Assembly (NCBI RefSeq): GCF_017814435.1
Contig: NZ_JAGJCB010000016.1
Location: 19,418 to 83,417 of the forward strand
DNA: 64,000 nucleotides
Source: Mariniflexile gromovii
GTDB taxonomy: Bacteria > Bacteroidota > Bacteroidia > Flavobacteriales > Flavobacteriaceae
Direction of reading: 5' to 3'
This document shows, piece after piece, positions 1 to 7,530 of this stretch; positions within the stretch are counted from its first letter, which is position 1; every line of letters begins with the position of its first letter. The notes beneath the pieces were generated by a model. The model was given only the letters and a program-made list of their open reading frames with translations, searched no databases and was not told the DNA's origin. The translations under genes and the position numbers were made by a program.

Positions 1-338
1 TCTCTGTTTTTCAAAGTTTGATTAACAATGTAATTTCTAATATCATTAGGAGTATATATAGCGCCATTAATTATTCTATCTGAAGGAGAAATGACAAATT
101 CAAATAATTCAATCATACTTTCTATGTCAAAAACATTTATTTCAGAATTAATAATTTCAACAAAATCAATTAGACTTTTTTGCTCATTAATTTGATTTTC
201 ATCAATTGAATATTCCAATAAAAATTGATTTTCTAATACTTGTAATTGATTAATTTTTAAAAAAGCAGACACTATAAGCCTATCAACTTTAAAGGGTTGA
301 GTTGAATAAGATTTTAAGTACCTGAAAATATTTCTCAT
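1..338 (-). CDS. N-terminal part of an N6-adenine DNA methylase (cut by window edge)
   Basis: I translated this open frame by hand: about 112 codons with no stop, beginning MRNIFRYLKSYS and running off the left edge. Near residues 92-104 it has AIYTPNDIRNYIV, which matches the (G/A)xYTPxxIxxxIV segment that opens the catalytic part of N-6 adenine methylases of the type I HsdM / Eco57I kind. The SAM-binding and NPPY motifs would lie outside the window, so activity cannot be judged. The ATG overlaps the stop of the upstream gene in an ATGA, so the two are translationally coupled. It is the last visible gene of the five-gene operon that starts at 4730. It could be a stand-alone methylase or a type IIG fusion with a nuclease. 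Confidence 0.6.
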   Translation of the reverse strand, partial: MRNIFRYLKSYSTQPFKVDRLIVSAFLKINQLQVLENQFLLEYSIDENQINEQKSLIDFVEIINSEINVFDIESMIELFEFVISPSDRIINGAIYTPNDIRNYIVNQTLKNR

Positions 339-1096
339 ATTAATATTGGGCAAATTTGGTTAATTGGATTCCATAATATACTTGCTTCTTGAAAAGGTTT
401 CCATTTATTAGCTATTGTATGAAAGTAAGGTTTCCAAAAAGCTTCCTGATACTTATGATTAAGTTTAACAAACTCTCTTTCTTCTTGTAATGATTCAAAA
501 GCAATTGGATAGAAATTTGAAGTAAGTAAACCTATTCCTAATATAAAATCAATAGGTTTATGCATTATTCTAGGTGTATCAATATAGAATAAATCACCCA
601 AATTTGGATTGCTTGATTTTGTTGGATTAAAATTATACTGTAAGTGGTAGATTGGATGTGGCTCTTTTGTGTTAAGATTTCCAACATGTTTATCTATATG
701 AAATCCAAAATGATAGGTTTTATCACCAACACCTTTAATCATTACATTATACCCTAATTCAATAAAAGGATCATTAAATGTTTCCCAATTTTCAATTTTA
801 GCACGCAATCTCATATTCAAAATAACTTCGCCTTTTGTAATATCTTTTGGTTTTACATGATTAAGAGTGTCTAAAGGAATTTTGAAATCATTGATATCAT
901 ATCCCCAAACATTTTCATCGGTAGAGCCGTCTTTTAATGTTGGAATAAATTCCTTATTTTGAAGTTGAGAAATTACAGTTTCTAAAACAGAAGTGGTTAC
1001 ATCACCACCAACTACTCTTGATAATAATTGACTTAATTGTCTTAAATCTTTGGCTCTTTCATTTCTGAAACTCATATTTTTACTACTTACAGCCAT
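335..1096 (-). CDS. Unknown 253-aa protein of the ATPase/receiver/methylase operon
   Basis: I do not recognise this family. The protein has a basic, helical N-terminus (residues 1-50, rich in R, L and S) and a mixed alpha/beta middle containing GFHIDKH at about 130-136 and HPIYHLQYNF at about 147-156. The clustered histidines could bind metal, but no known motif is complete. There is no signal peptide or membrane segment, so it is probably cytoplasmic. It starts 3 bases after the stop of the receiver gene and overlaps the methylase start by 4 bases, so it is made with them. Its position between a signalling pair and a DNA methylase suggests an effector or adaptor; that is inference from context. 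Confidence 0.75.
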   Translation of the reverse strand: MAVSSKNMSFRNERAKDLRQLSQLLSRVVGGDVTTSVLETVISQLQNKEFIPTLKDGSTDENVWGYDINDFKIPLDTLNHVKPKDITKGEVILNMRLRAKIENWETFNDPFIELGYNVMIKGVGDKTYHFGFHIDKHVGNLNTKEPHPIYHLQYNFNPTKSSNPNLGDLFYIDTPRIMHKPIDFILGIGLLTSNFYPIAFESLQEEREFVKLNHKYQEAFWKPYFHTIANKWKPFQEASILWNPINQICPILI

Positions 1097-1099
1097 ATC

Positions 1100-2206
1100 T
1101 TATAAGTTTCTTTTATATTCTTCAATTCTTTCAATTTCTGAATAATGTGGCTCAATGCCTTTATCGGCTCCAAGTCTTTCTAAAATTGCATAAAGTGAAA
1201 TATATTTCGATTCTTGCCATGCTTTTAATTCATGTGATAATTTTACTTTAAAGCCCTCCAATGGATCTAAAGGACATTTAGTAGCTTCACAGATTGTCCA
1301 AAATTCACTACTAGTATTTAACTTTAATGGTTTAGCGGCAATAATTCCTTCAATAGCGAAAACCTCTTTTAAGATAGCAACTCTTTCCTCAGCTTTTAAA
1401 AAAGAAAAATTTTTTCCTGAAATTTCTTTTAATTTTGTATTTAATAAATCTGCCCACCATCTATTCCAACCATTTGAAAATACCCCATTAAATTTACAAT
1501 CTTCAAATTTTGATAGTAGTTCTCTCCAATGTTCTCCACTTGCTTCAATATTAATACCTAGTCTAGCAGCTAAAATTGTTTCCTTTATTAAAGGGTTAGT
1601 TGAGTGAAAAAGTGTTTTTACGGTGAAATGTGCAAAATCATATGGTACAACTATATCTTGATTATAAAAACGCTCAAATATCCTCTGGTCTAAATTTTTC
1701 AAATCATTTCTTTGGAATATTTTATTCAGAGAGTTTGCATCAAAAGGTAATTCTTTATATCCTTCTGCTAATGCTTTTAATTTTCTAGAAAACCTTTCAT
1801 AGTTAGGACTTTCTGATTTTCTAAAAGTATAGTCAAATAAATCATGACTTGTTTTATCTGATTTATAAGTTTCTTTAATTTTATCTAATGTTGAACACAA
1901 AATAATTGGAAAAGATTTTAACTCATTCCTTGCACAAACTGATCTCAGCTCTGAGCTTATAGAAATAGCACTATATTCTAATTGATTTGGACCTTCACCA
2001 TCTAATCTTAAATCGATTAATAATCCATCATAATTCTCATTTGTTATTTTACTTTTTATTAATGATTCTAATATAGAAAAACTCAACCCCTTTTCAATAG
2101 AAAGTTGATGTACTTCTATTAAACCAGTATCGTTAAAACCATTTATTAATGATGTTATTGAACCATCATTCTCGTCATCGATGTATATATATTTAGGTCT
2201 TGACAT
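1100..2206 (-). CDS. Receiver-domain protein with unknown C-terminal domain
   Basis: Residues 1-150 look like a CheY-type receiver domain: the acidic pair D10-D11 in YIYIDDEN, the probable phospho-acceptor D65 in LLIDLRLD, the switch S105/T106 in IILCST and K130 in FRKS, so the phosphorylation site looks intact. Residues 155-368 are mostly helical and match no output domain I know; there is no obvious helix-turn-helix. The gene begins 11 bases after the ATPase gene, whose C-terminal half looks like a histidine kinase, so a phosphotransfer pair is likely. With 368 aa it is much longer than a stand-alone receiver, and the C-terminal part is presumably the output module. Confidence 0.75.
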   Translation of the reverse strand: MSRPKYIYIDDENDGSITSLINGFNDTGLIEVHQLSIEKGLSFSILESLIKSKITNENYDGLLIDLRLDGEGPNQLEYSAISISSELRSVCARNELKSFPIILCSTLDKIKETYKSDKTSHDLFDYTFRKSESPNYERFSRKLKALAEGYKELPFDANSLNKIFQRNDLKNLDQRIFERFYNQDIVVPYDFAHFTVKTLFHSTNPLIKETILAARLGINIEASGEHWRELLSKFEDCKFNGVFSNGWNRWWADLLNTKLKEISGKNFSFLKAEERVAILKEVFAIEGIIAAKPLKLNTSSEFWTICEATKCPLDPLEGFKVKLSHELKAWQESKYISLYAILERLGADKGIEPHYSEIERIEEYKRNL

Positions 2207-2217
2207 AAGTTATTATT

Positions 2218-4518
2218 TTATTTTTTTGGTATTTCAATTCTTATTGTTGTATTAAAACCATCTGTAGGAGTTGATACATATATTTCTCCATTGTAGAACT
2301 CAATTATATCTCTTATAATTTTAAGTCCTAAACCTGTTCCTGTAAGCGCTGTTGCATCATCCGCAGTATGATTAGAGACAGTTGATGTAGTGTAGAAAGC
2401 ATTGAAAATATTTTCTTCATTTTCTTTAGGAATTCCATCACCGTTATCAGAAAACTCTAGGTAAACAATATTATCTTCTTTACCACATTTAATAAAAATT
2501 TCACCGTCAGATTTACTTCTTTTTATAGCTTTTTTTGAATTAGTATATAAATTAAATAATATAGATGCCCATTCAGAAGGATGCATTGGAACTGTGAACA
2601 AGTCATATCCTTCGTATTTGGTTGGTAGCATTTTTATTGATGCTCTTTTCAAATCATTTGTAATAACTGACTCAAAATTTCTAACCACATCTCTCAGTTC
2701 TATTGGCTCCAATTCTCTATGGACATTTCTTGAAATCGTTTTATCGAAATAGGAGGTATAAGCACTAAACGATTTTACATTAGTTTCTAATAATTCAGTC
2801 CTTTCGTAAACGTCTTTATAATCCTTAACTGCATTTTTAAGAAAACTGATATCTGCATCAAAACCTGGTAAAAAACGTTGTACTTCATGCACAAATTCTC
2901 CAATTACTAATCCTAGTCCAGCAAGAATTCGAAGCATATTAATTTCATCAATCAGTTCCTGATTTTTTATTTTTTCTTCTTCTCTAGCTTGTTTTAAATT
3001 CGAGATAATTTGATTAGCTTTTTCATTCGCACCTTTACCTAAAGGTAGTTGATGAGAGTTATCATTGTTTGTTTCAGTTTCTTTAAATAATTCTTCTATT
3101 TTCTCAATAGCACTATCAACTTTTTCAGTAGGATTTTCTTTTTTGAAACCTTTTTGAGAAGCAGTAGCTTTTCGACCTCTCAATTCAGAAACTTTTATAA
3201 CCGCACTTGTTATAGAACGATATACAAAGCTTACTAATTCATTTAAATATTCATTTTCAATTAAACCTTCTCTACTTGATGTTTCTTCGAAATTTCCAGA
3301 TTTATCCTCAAGTTCAACAAAGCCGAAAAAGCTTCTATTCATATGAGGCCCTAATACAATACTTCTGTTATTTGATTGATCTAACCCTAACCAATCATCA
3401 CCTTGCTCTCCATAAGGTAAAACACGAAAACCATTTCTATATAATTTAATTCCTCCTTTTTCATAACTTAAATCTCGTATAAAAGTAAAATTACCTGGTG
3501 AAAATAAAGAACCTTCATATATAAAGTAATATGCTTTAAAATGGACACCTTTTATTAACAGAAAAGGAGTAGTTGTATCGTCTTTATCCTTATCATTATT
3601 TCCTATAAGGAAAATTTCTTCTGGAAAATTAAGTTTGTCACTTTTTAATGACCAACAACCTTGACCGTCATTTAAAACATAACCTTCTATTTCTGCTAAT
3701 GCATGCTGAAAAATTGCTTTTTCTTCGTCTACAATTGCAATTAATTCTCCTTTTTCTCTTCGGTAATAATTACTCTTAAATCCTTCGTCAATAGAGTTTT
3801 CTTTCTCTTCTTCTTTCTTTTTTGAAAGCGGGAAGGGTTGTAATAATTCAGAGGTATAACGGTATACTCTCTTAATCATAGTATCAGACCATCCTTCTCG
3901 AAGTCCTTCGATTATTAGTGATGTACCACTATCTTTAGTTTTTGGAATAAATTCAATTGAATTAGAAATAGATAGTAAATCCTTATCTGTTGCAAAATCA
4001 TCCCAATTAACGACTACTTTTAAAGCTTCTGAAGATTGAGTGGTTTGAGTAATAATTATTAATTTATCCCCTAAACGTTGAGTAGCAAATCGACCAATTC
4101 CTTTTTTACCTGCTTTTTGACGTTTATACTTTTCAGAAACTGGATTGTGTATTTTATCAGAAGATGATAATCTCATAAAACCGTTAACTAATTGCTCACG
4201 GTTCATACCATGACCATTGTCCTCAATCGTTAAAACACCACCTTTATTCCATGCATTTTCAAAAATCAAATTTACTTCGGTAGCATCTGCATCATAAGCA
4301 TTTTTAATAAGCTCAGAAACAGCTGTTTCTTGTTTTCCAACAAGTTCTTTTCCTAATCTATTAATGATTCCAGCATCTACCGAAAACCTTACAGTAGATT
4401 CATCTAAACTTGCTATTTCGTTAGATAAAGAAATAATTAAATTGTTATTTGAATCCTCTTTTAAGATTTCTTCAGATAACTTCTTCTTTAATTCTAAAAT
4501 TTTATTTGAATTATCCAT
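2218..4518 (-). CDS. Double GHKL ATPase: Hsp90/MORC-like N-terminus plus histidine-kinase-like C-terminus
   Basis: Two separate GHKL ATP-binding domains are visible in 766 aa. The first (about 45-230) has the N box ELIKNAYDADA (E69, N73, D76), DNGHGM at 100-105 and the lid KKGIGRFA at 138-145, typical of Hsp90/MutL/MORC-like ATPases. The second (about 640-766) has NLYTNSKKAI at 656-665, DNGDGI at 691-696 and GTGLGL at 727-732, typical of histidine kinases. Before it, GEFVHEVQRF puts H544 in an H-box-like helix, and residues 465-535 look like a coiled coil. The start overlaps the XRE gene stop as TAATG. No membrane segments, so a cytoplasmic sensor. The ATPase calls are firm; phosphotransfer to the adjacent receiver is inferred. 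Confidence 0.88.
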   Translation of the reverse strand: MDNSNKILELKKKLSEEILKEDSNNNLIISLSNEIASLDESTVRFSVDAGIINRLGKELVGKQETAVSELIKNAYDADATEVNLIFENAWNKGGVLTIEDNGHGMNREQLVNGFMRLSSSDKIHNPVSEKYKRQKAGKKGIGRFATQRLGDKLIIITQTTQSSEALKVVVNWDDFATDKDLLSISNSIEFIPKTKDSGTSLIIEGLREGWSDTMIKRVYRYTSELLQPFPLSKKKEEEKENSIDEGFKSNYYRREKGELIAIVDEEKAIFQHALAEIEGYVLNDGQGCWSLKSDKLNFPEEIFLIGNNDKDKDDTTTPFLLIKGVHFKAYYFIYEGSLFSPGNFTFIRDLSYEKGGIKLYRNGFRVLPYGEQGDDWLGLDQSNNRSIVLGPHMNRSFFGFVELEDKSGNFEETSSREGLIENEYLNELVSFVYRSITSAVIKVSELRGRKATASQKGFKKENPTEKVDSAIEKIEELFKETETNNDNSHQLPLGKGANEKANQIISNLKQAREEEKIKNQELIDEINMLRILAGLGLVIGEFVHEVQRFLPGFDADISFLKNAVKDYKDVYERTELLETNVKSFSAYTSYFDKTISRNVHRELEPIELRDVVRNFESVITNDLKRASIKMLPTKYEGYDLFTVPMHPSEWASILFNLYTNSKKAIKRSKSDGEIFIKCGKEDNIVYLEFSDNGDGIPKENEENIFNAFYTTSTVSNHTADDATALTGTGLGLKIIRDIIEFYNGEIYVSTPTDGFNTTIRIEIPKK

Positions 4519-4730
4519 TAATTAGATTCATTGTTATTTATTAAATCAGAAGGGTAAACTCCTAGTATTTGTGCTATCTCTACTAATGTTTTCAAACTTG
4601 GTTGAACATCATTGGTACACCATCTTGAGATAGTAGCTTCATTTTTACCTAATTTTTCAGCTAACCACTTACTAGTTAAGTTCTTTTCTACTAATACTAC
4701 TTTTAACCGATTAATTGCTTTTTTGCTCAT
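4518..4730 (-). CDS. XRE/Cro-type helix-turn-helix regulator
   Basis: This 70-aa protein is a single HTH_3 domain: LTSKWLAEKLGKNEATISRWCTN (in two parts around residues 18-41) is the helix-turn-helix, followed by PSLKTLVEIAQILGV, the usual third and fourth helices. It is the first gene of the five-gene operon and probably its repressor, because a near-perfect palindrome (4735-4751) lies directly upstream over the putative -7 box. Its stop overlaps the ATPase start. The length is normal for small phage-type Cro/C regulators and for the controllers of restriction-modification systems. Confidence 0.88.
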   Translation of the reverse strand: MSKKAINRLKVVLVEKNLTSKWLAEKLGKNEATISRWCTNDVQPSLKTLVEIAQILGVYPSDLINNNESN

Positions 4731-4734
4731 ATTC

Positions 4735-4755
4735 TTTGCATGATATGCAAATGTA
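4735..4755 (-). promoter_or_regulatory. Putative operator and -7 box of the XRE/ATPase operon
   Basis: Positions 4735-4751 read TTTGCAT GAT ATGCAAA, an inverted repeat with 7-base arms and a 3-base centre. On the minus strand it overlaps TACATTTG (4748-4755), which fits the Bacteroidetes -7 consensus TAnnTTTG. A regulator bound here would block the promoter, so autorepression by the XRE protein is likely. The predicted transcript start leaves a leader of only about ten bases before the ATG at 4730. I see no clear -33 TTTG at the usual distance. Confidence 0.5.
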
Positions 4756-4880
4756 TTGAATTTAATTACAATTTTGGAGTCTCAAAGTTCGCAACATTAA
4801 ATTTCTAACAGATAACTCAAAACATCTTTTTTATTCCTCCATATTATATAGTTTTAAAAATTGGATATTAATTAAACTTT

Positions 4881-4903
4881 GGCAGTAAATTATATTTACT
4901 GCC
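4881..4903 (-). terminator. Hairpin after the 209-aa gene
   Basis: GGCAGTAAA and TTTACTGCC form a perfect 9-base-pair stem around a 5-base loop, 5 bases beyond the stop of the minus-strand gene at 4909. The following bases are AT-rich but not a clean T run, so termination strength is uncertain. Confidence 0.5.
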
Positions 4904-4908
4904 GAAAC

Positions 4909-5538
4909 TTAATTGTAATTAACAGTGTCGATGTAAAGCTGCAATTCATATAATTCAATCAGTGTTTCGGTTTGTTTTGGCATTCTTGCTAATTGTACAA
5001 AGTTGATGTTTTGGTATAGTGATTTTTCTCCTAGTAAGTCTTGAAGTATGATGTATATGGCTTGTAGTAGTATTTTAGTATTGCAATGAATGTTATAGTT
5101 TTTTAAGTAAATTATGATGTCAAGTTTTTTGATTTTGTCATCGTAATTCAGTGGTAAGAATTTGATTTCGCTGGTTTTGATTGTTATTTCTGGGAATATA
5201 TACTGGTCATCTAATCCATCGATTATTTTATCTATGTTTTCTGTTGGTTGAATAAATGCTGTGAATTTCCAATGTTTTAGTTGTGGAGCATTGTTGATTA
5301 AATCGGTTACTTTGATGAAGTATTCCGGATTACCGTTTGCCGTAATGATTAGCTCTGTTGTTTGGGTTGCTTTTTTTGGGAAAACTATCATAAAATCTAA
5401 TGCTTTGCAGTAATAACCTAATCGTTTGTTTAACAAATAGCAGATTTGTTTTTGTTTTATTGGCGTTTCGTTGATGAGGTTTTTTATGGTTTGGTTGTTG
5501 TCTTGGAACCAGTTCCAGAAGGTGTTTATTTTTCTCAT
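4909..5538 (-). CDS. Conserved hypothetical protein of Bacteroidetes mobile elements
   Basis: The 209-aa protein starts FWNWFQDNNQTIKNL, followed by YYCKALDFMIVFP and ELIITANGNPEYF. I have a general recollection of similar uncharacterised proteins in Bacteroidetes but cannot name a function. It has no signal peptide, no membrane helices and no catalytic motif I can identify; the pattern is mixed alpha/beta. It is flanked by a terminator-like hairpin downstream and by a tandem REP-like region upstream, so it is probably its own transcription unit. Confidence 0.6.
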   Translation of the reverse strand: MRKINTFWNWFQDNNQTIKNLINETPIKQKQICYLLNKRLGYYCKALDFMIVFPKKATQTTELIITANGNPEYFIKVTDLINNAPQLKHWKFTAFIQPTENIDKIIDGLDDQYIFPEITIKTSEIKFLPLNYDDKIKKLDIIIYLKNYNIHCNTKILLQAIYIILQDLLGEKSLYQNINFVQLARMPKQTETLIELYELQLYIDTVNYN

Positions 5539-5548
5539 GTGTTTATTA

Positions 5549-5720
5549 GTTGATGCGTTGATTTGTTTATTCGTTTATAGTAAAATAGCACTTCGACAGG
5601 CTCAGTGTGACATTATTGTTGATGCGTTTATTTGTTTATATGTTTATTTGTTTAGAGTAAAGTACTTCGACAAGCTCAGTATGACAATGAGATGAGATTG
5701 CTTCGTTCCTCGCAATGACT
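5549..5720. repeat. Tandem REP-like elements
   Basis: Two diverged copies of a unit of roughly 75-80 bases lie in tandem: each starts TGATGCGTTxATTTGTTTAT and ends with CACTTCGACAGGCTCAGTG (5589-5613) or ACTTCGACAAGCTCAGTATG (5664-5690). A second element type, AGATTGCTTCGTTCCTCGCA (from 5695), follows. The same two types recur at 6396, 6749, 7428, 7482 and 63863. Such short inverted-repeat-bearing elements are common between flavobacterial genes. Confidence 0.8.
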
Positions 5721-5722
5721 GA

Positions 5723-6334
5723 TTAGCGTTTGTCTTGGGTGGTTTTGTCGAATGCAATGAGGTTTAGCATGGCTCGTAATCTGGAGCGTACTCGGTTGCC
5801 ATACATGGTTTCGATTTCTGAAGCTGATAGGTTGGTAGTGATATGGGTTATGACTTTTCTTGAGATAAATAGATCATATCTTGAGAGAATTATTTCTGCC
5901 ATTACGTTGCATTCATTTCCATAGTATTTTAAATTGCTTTCTACTCCCAAATCGTCAAAACAATAGTTTTTATATTGTGATTGGGAGTAACTACCTCGAC
6001 TGTATTGATGGATTATATCGTATCCTTCTTTTATAAATTCAAAGCTTATATCTCGACAGGTTCGCATATAGAATTTATTTTCTTTTTGGGTTATATATTT
6101 CATTATTGTCATTAATGAGGTTTTACCTGAACCAACTGGACCAGAGAGAAGGATTCCTTTTGTTAGGTCTAATCCGAATTGATTTGCTGTTGGCTCATCT
6201 TTTAAAAAGTAAGCGACAAGCTTTGTAATGTTTTCCATGTCTTCTGCGATGAAATGAAAGTTTGAGTCATAATCTTGTTTCGCTTTTTTTTCTAACCATG
6301 TTAGGATTTCTGGATAGTTGTATTGGGAGCTCAT
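5723..6334 (-). CDS. DnaC/IstB-like AAA+ ATPase (helicase-loader type)
   Basis: Residues 65-72 (GPVGSGKT) are the Walker A motif, CFDDLG at 125-130 is Walker B, HITTN is sensor 1 and RVRSRLRAM carries the arginine finger region. This is the minimal DnaC/IstB-type AAA+ fold at 203 aa, slightly short but with all ATPase motifs. It probably loads replicative helicase or assists DNA remodelling for the mobile element. The neighbour at 6461 has a DnaD-like C-terminus, and the two commonly occur as a pair in Bacteroidetes elements. A REP-like cluster separates them (6396-6450). Confidence 0.8.
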   Translation of the reverse strand: MSSQYNYPEILTWLEKKAKQDYDSNFHFIAEDMENITKLVAYFLKDEPTANQFGLDLTKGILLSGPVGSGKTSLMTIMKYITQKENKFYMRTCRDISFEFIKEGYDIIHQYSRGSYSQSQYKNYCFDDLGVESNLKYYGNECNVMAEIILSRYDLFISRKVITHITTNLSASEIETMYGNRVRSRLRAMLNLIAFDKTTQDKR

Positions 6335-6395
6335 TGTAAATAGTTGGTGGTTTATAGTTTACAAGTAGGTTATCTGTTATCAGATTCTAAAACTA

Positions 6396-6450
6396 CACTT
6401 CGACTGCGCTCAGTGTGACATTGCTTGAGATGCTGAAACAAGTTCAGCAT
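6396..6450. repeat. REP-like elements, two types
   Basis: CACTTCGACTGCGCTCAGTG (from 6396) is a variant of the CTTCGACAAGCTCAG element. ATGCTGAAACAAGTTCAGC (from 6430) is an imperfect palindrome that recurs in GC-swapped form at 50004-50020. They fill the gap between the two replication-type genes. Confidence 0.75.
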
Positions 6451-6460
6451 GACAGAAAGG

Positions 6461-7378
6461 TCAAAGTGGTTCTGCATAGTTTTTGTCTTCTGTAACTTGT
6501 AAGTGTTTCGCTTTTGGTTGTTCTCTTTGTTGAAGATTTTGCGGAAGATTTATTGTGAATTTGGCCGTATTTAGCATCCAGTTACGAGCTGCTGCATTCC
6601 AATCTATCATTTTTGTTTTTCCACCAATGAGCCAGCCGTTGCTAGTGTAATAATTGTAAAATCGTTCTGCTTCAAATTCTGAATATTCTTTTTGTTTGAA
6701 ATACTCTTTGACTTGTTCGATAGTTGGTATTGATTTTGAATTATGCGACACTTCGACAAGCTCAGTGTGACAACTCTCTTTTTCTTTTTTTTTCGCGGAA
6801 CTTTTTTTTATTTTCATTTCATTGGTGTCAGCGAATGTTTGAAGTATTTGCCGATTTTCATCGTCCAATGTTTCCAACATTTCTTTTTTTTCTGTTATTA
6901 AAAACTCTTCTTTATTTAAAATTTTAAAATTGTTGTCTATAGATATGTTTTTATTGTTTTTAGATGTTTTGTTATTATATATATTGGGTTCATTGGCTTG
7001 TTCAGCATCGTTACTATTAGCTTGGTTATTTATTGGTAGGGTTTGGTCAATAATTGAACTGGTTTGATTTTTAAAAACAGCTTTTCTGTCTGACAGGTCA
7101 TGCAGGATTACTTCGGAGCCGGCATACGGATTGTATGACGGCAAATAGTCTATAAATCCCATACTTTGTAGTTCTTTAATGTACTTATGATATGTTGCTT
7201 TTGAAGCTATTCGACTGGCTTTCATCATTTCGTCTCTTGAAATGGAAATTGGATTTTTGAATCGATTAATGTTCCAACTTTGAAATAAGGCTATATACAA
7301 GCTAATATGTGTTGGGTAAATGGTTTCTTCAGAGGCTATGCGAATGAAGAAACCGGTTAGGTGTTTGATGTAGTTCAT
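6461..7378 (-). CDS. Replication organiser-like protein (winged helix plus DnaD-like C-terminus)
   Basis: The N-terminus (about 1-95) reads like a winged-helix domain: ISISRDEMMKASRIASKATY then YIKELQSMGFIDYLPSY. After a low-complexity, Asn-rich linker (about 100-200) the C-terminus has YYTSNGWLIGGK and IDWNAAARNWM, the signature of DnaD-like or phage replisome-organiser proteins. Together with the DnaC-like gene downstream this suggests replication initiation of the element. The segment CHTELVEVSHN at about residues 202-212 is encoded by a REP-like element (6749-6772) sitting in frame inside the linker, so the protein tolerates the insertion. The 305-aa length is otherwise normal. Confidence 0.7.
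   Translation of the reverse strand: MNYIKHLTGFFIRIASEETIYPTHISLYIALFQSWNINRFKNPISISRDEMMKASRIASKATYHKYIKELQSMGFIDYLPSYNPYAGSEVILHDLSDRKAVFKNQTSSIIDQTLPINNQANSNDAEQANEPNIYNNKTSKNNKNISIDNNFKILNKEEFLITEKKEMLETLDDENRQILQTFADTNEMKIKKSSAKKKEKESCHTELVEVSHNSKSIPTIEQVKEYFKQKEYSEFEAERFYNYYTSNGWLIGGKTKMIDWNAAARNWMLNTAKFTINLPQNLQQREQPKAKHLQVTEDKNYAEPL
6749..6772. repeat. REP-like element inside a coding region
   Basis: CACTTCGACAAGCTCAGTGT begins here and matches the intergenic copies at 5589, 5664, 6396 and 7428. Read on the minus strand in the frame of the surrounding gene it encodes CHTELVEV with no stop. Confidence 0.85.
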
Positions 7379-7427
7379 GAGAATTACGAATTAAAAATTA
7401 CGAATTACGAATAATGTGATTCCTCGA

Positions 7428-7526
7428 CACTTCGACAAGCTCAGTGCAGGCAAGCTCGGAATGACATAGCAATATTTCAAAAGATTGCTTCACTTCGGCT
7501 ACGCTCTGTGCAAGCTCTCGCAATGA
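7428..7526. repeat. REP-like elements between two HTH genes
   Basis: CACTTCGACAAGCTCAGTGC starts at 7428 and ends in GGAATGACAT near 7466. A second element, starting AGATTGCTTCACTTCGG at 7482 and ending CTCTCGCAATGAAGGA at 7526, is a longer variant of the AGATTGCTTCG...CTCGCAATGA type. Just before it (7381-7412) there are also short AATTACGAATT-type direct repeats. Confidence 0.75.
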
Positions 7527-7530
7527 AGGA

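Noticed and set aside
1..4730. Assignment of the operon to Detocs or a standard restriction-modification system
   Set aside because: No nucleosidase-type output is seen, and no restriction nuclease or specificity subunit is visible; only part of the methylase is in the window.
5471..5695. Plus-strand frame over the REP region
   Set aside because: It is the shadow of the 209-aa gene start and of repeat elements (ALRQAQCD-type peptides).
5549..7526. CRISPR array
   Set aside because: Repeats are irregular in spacing and type, with no spacers of even length and no cas genes.
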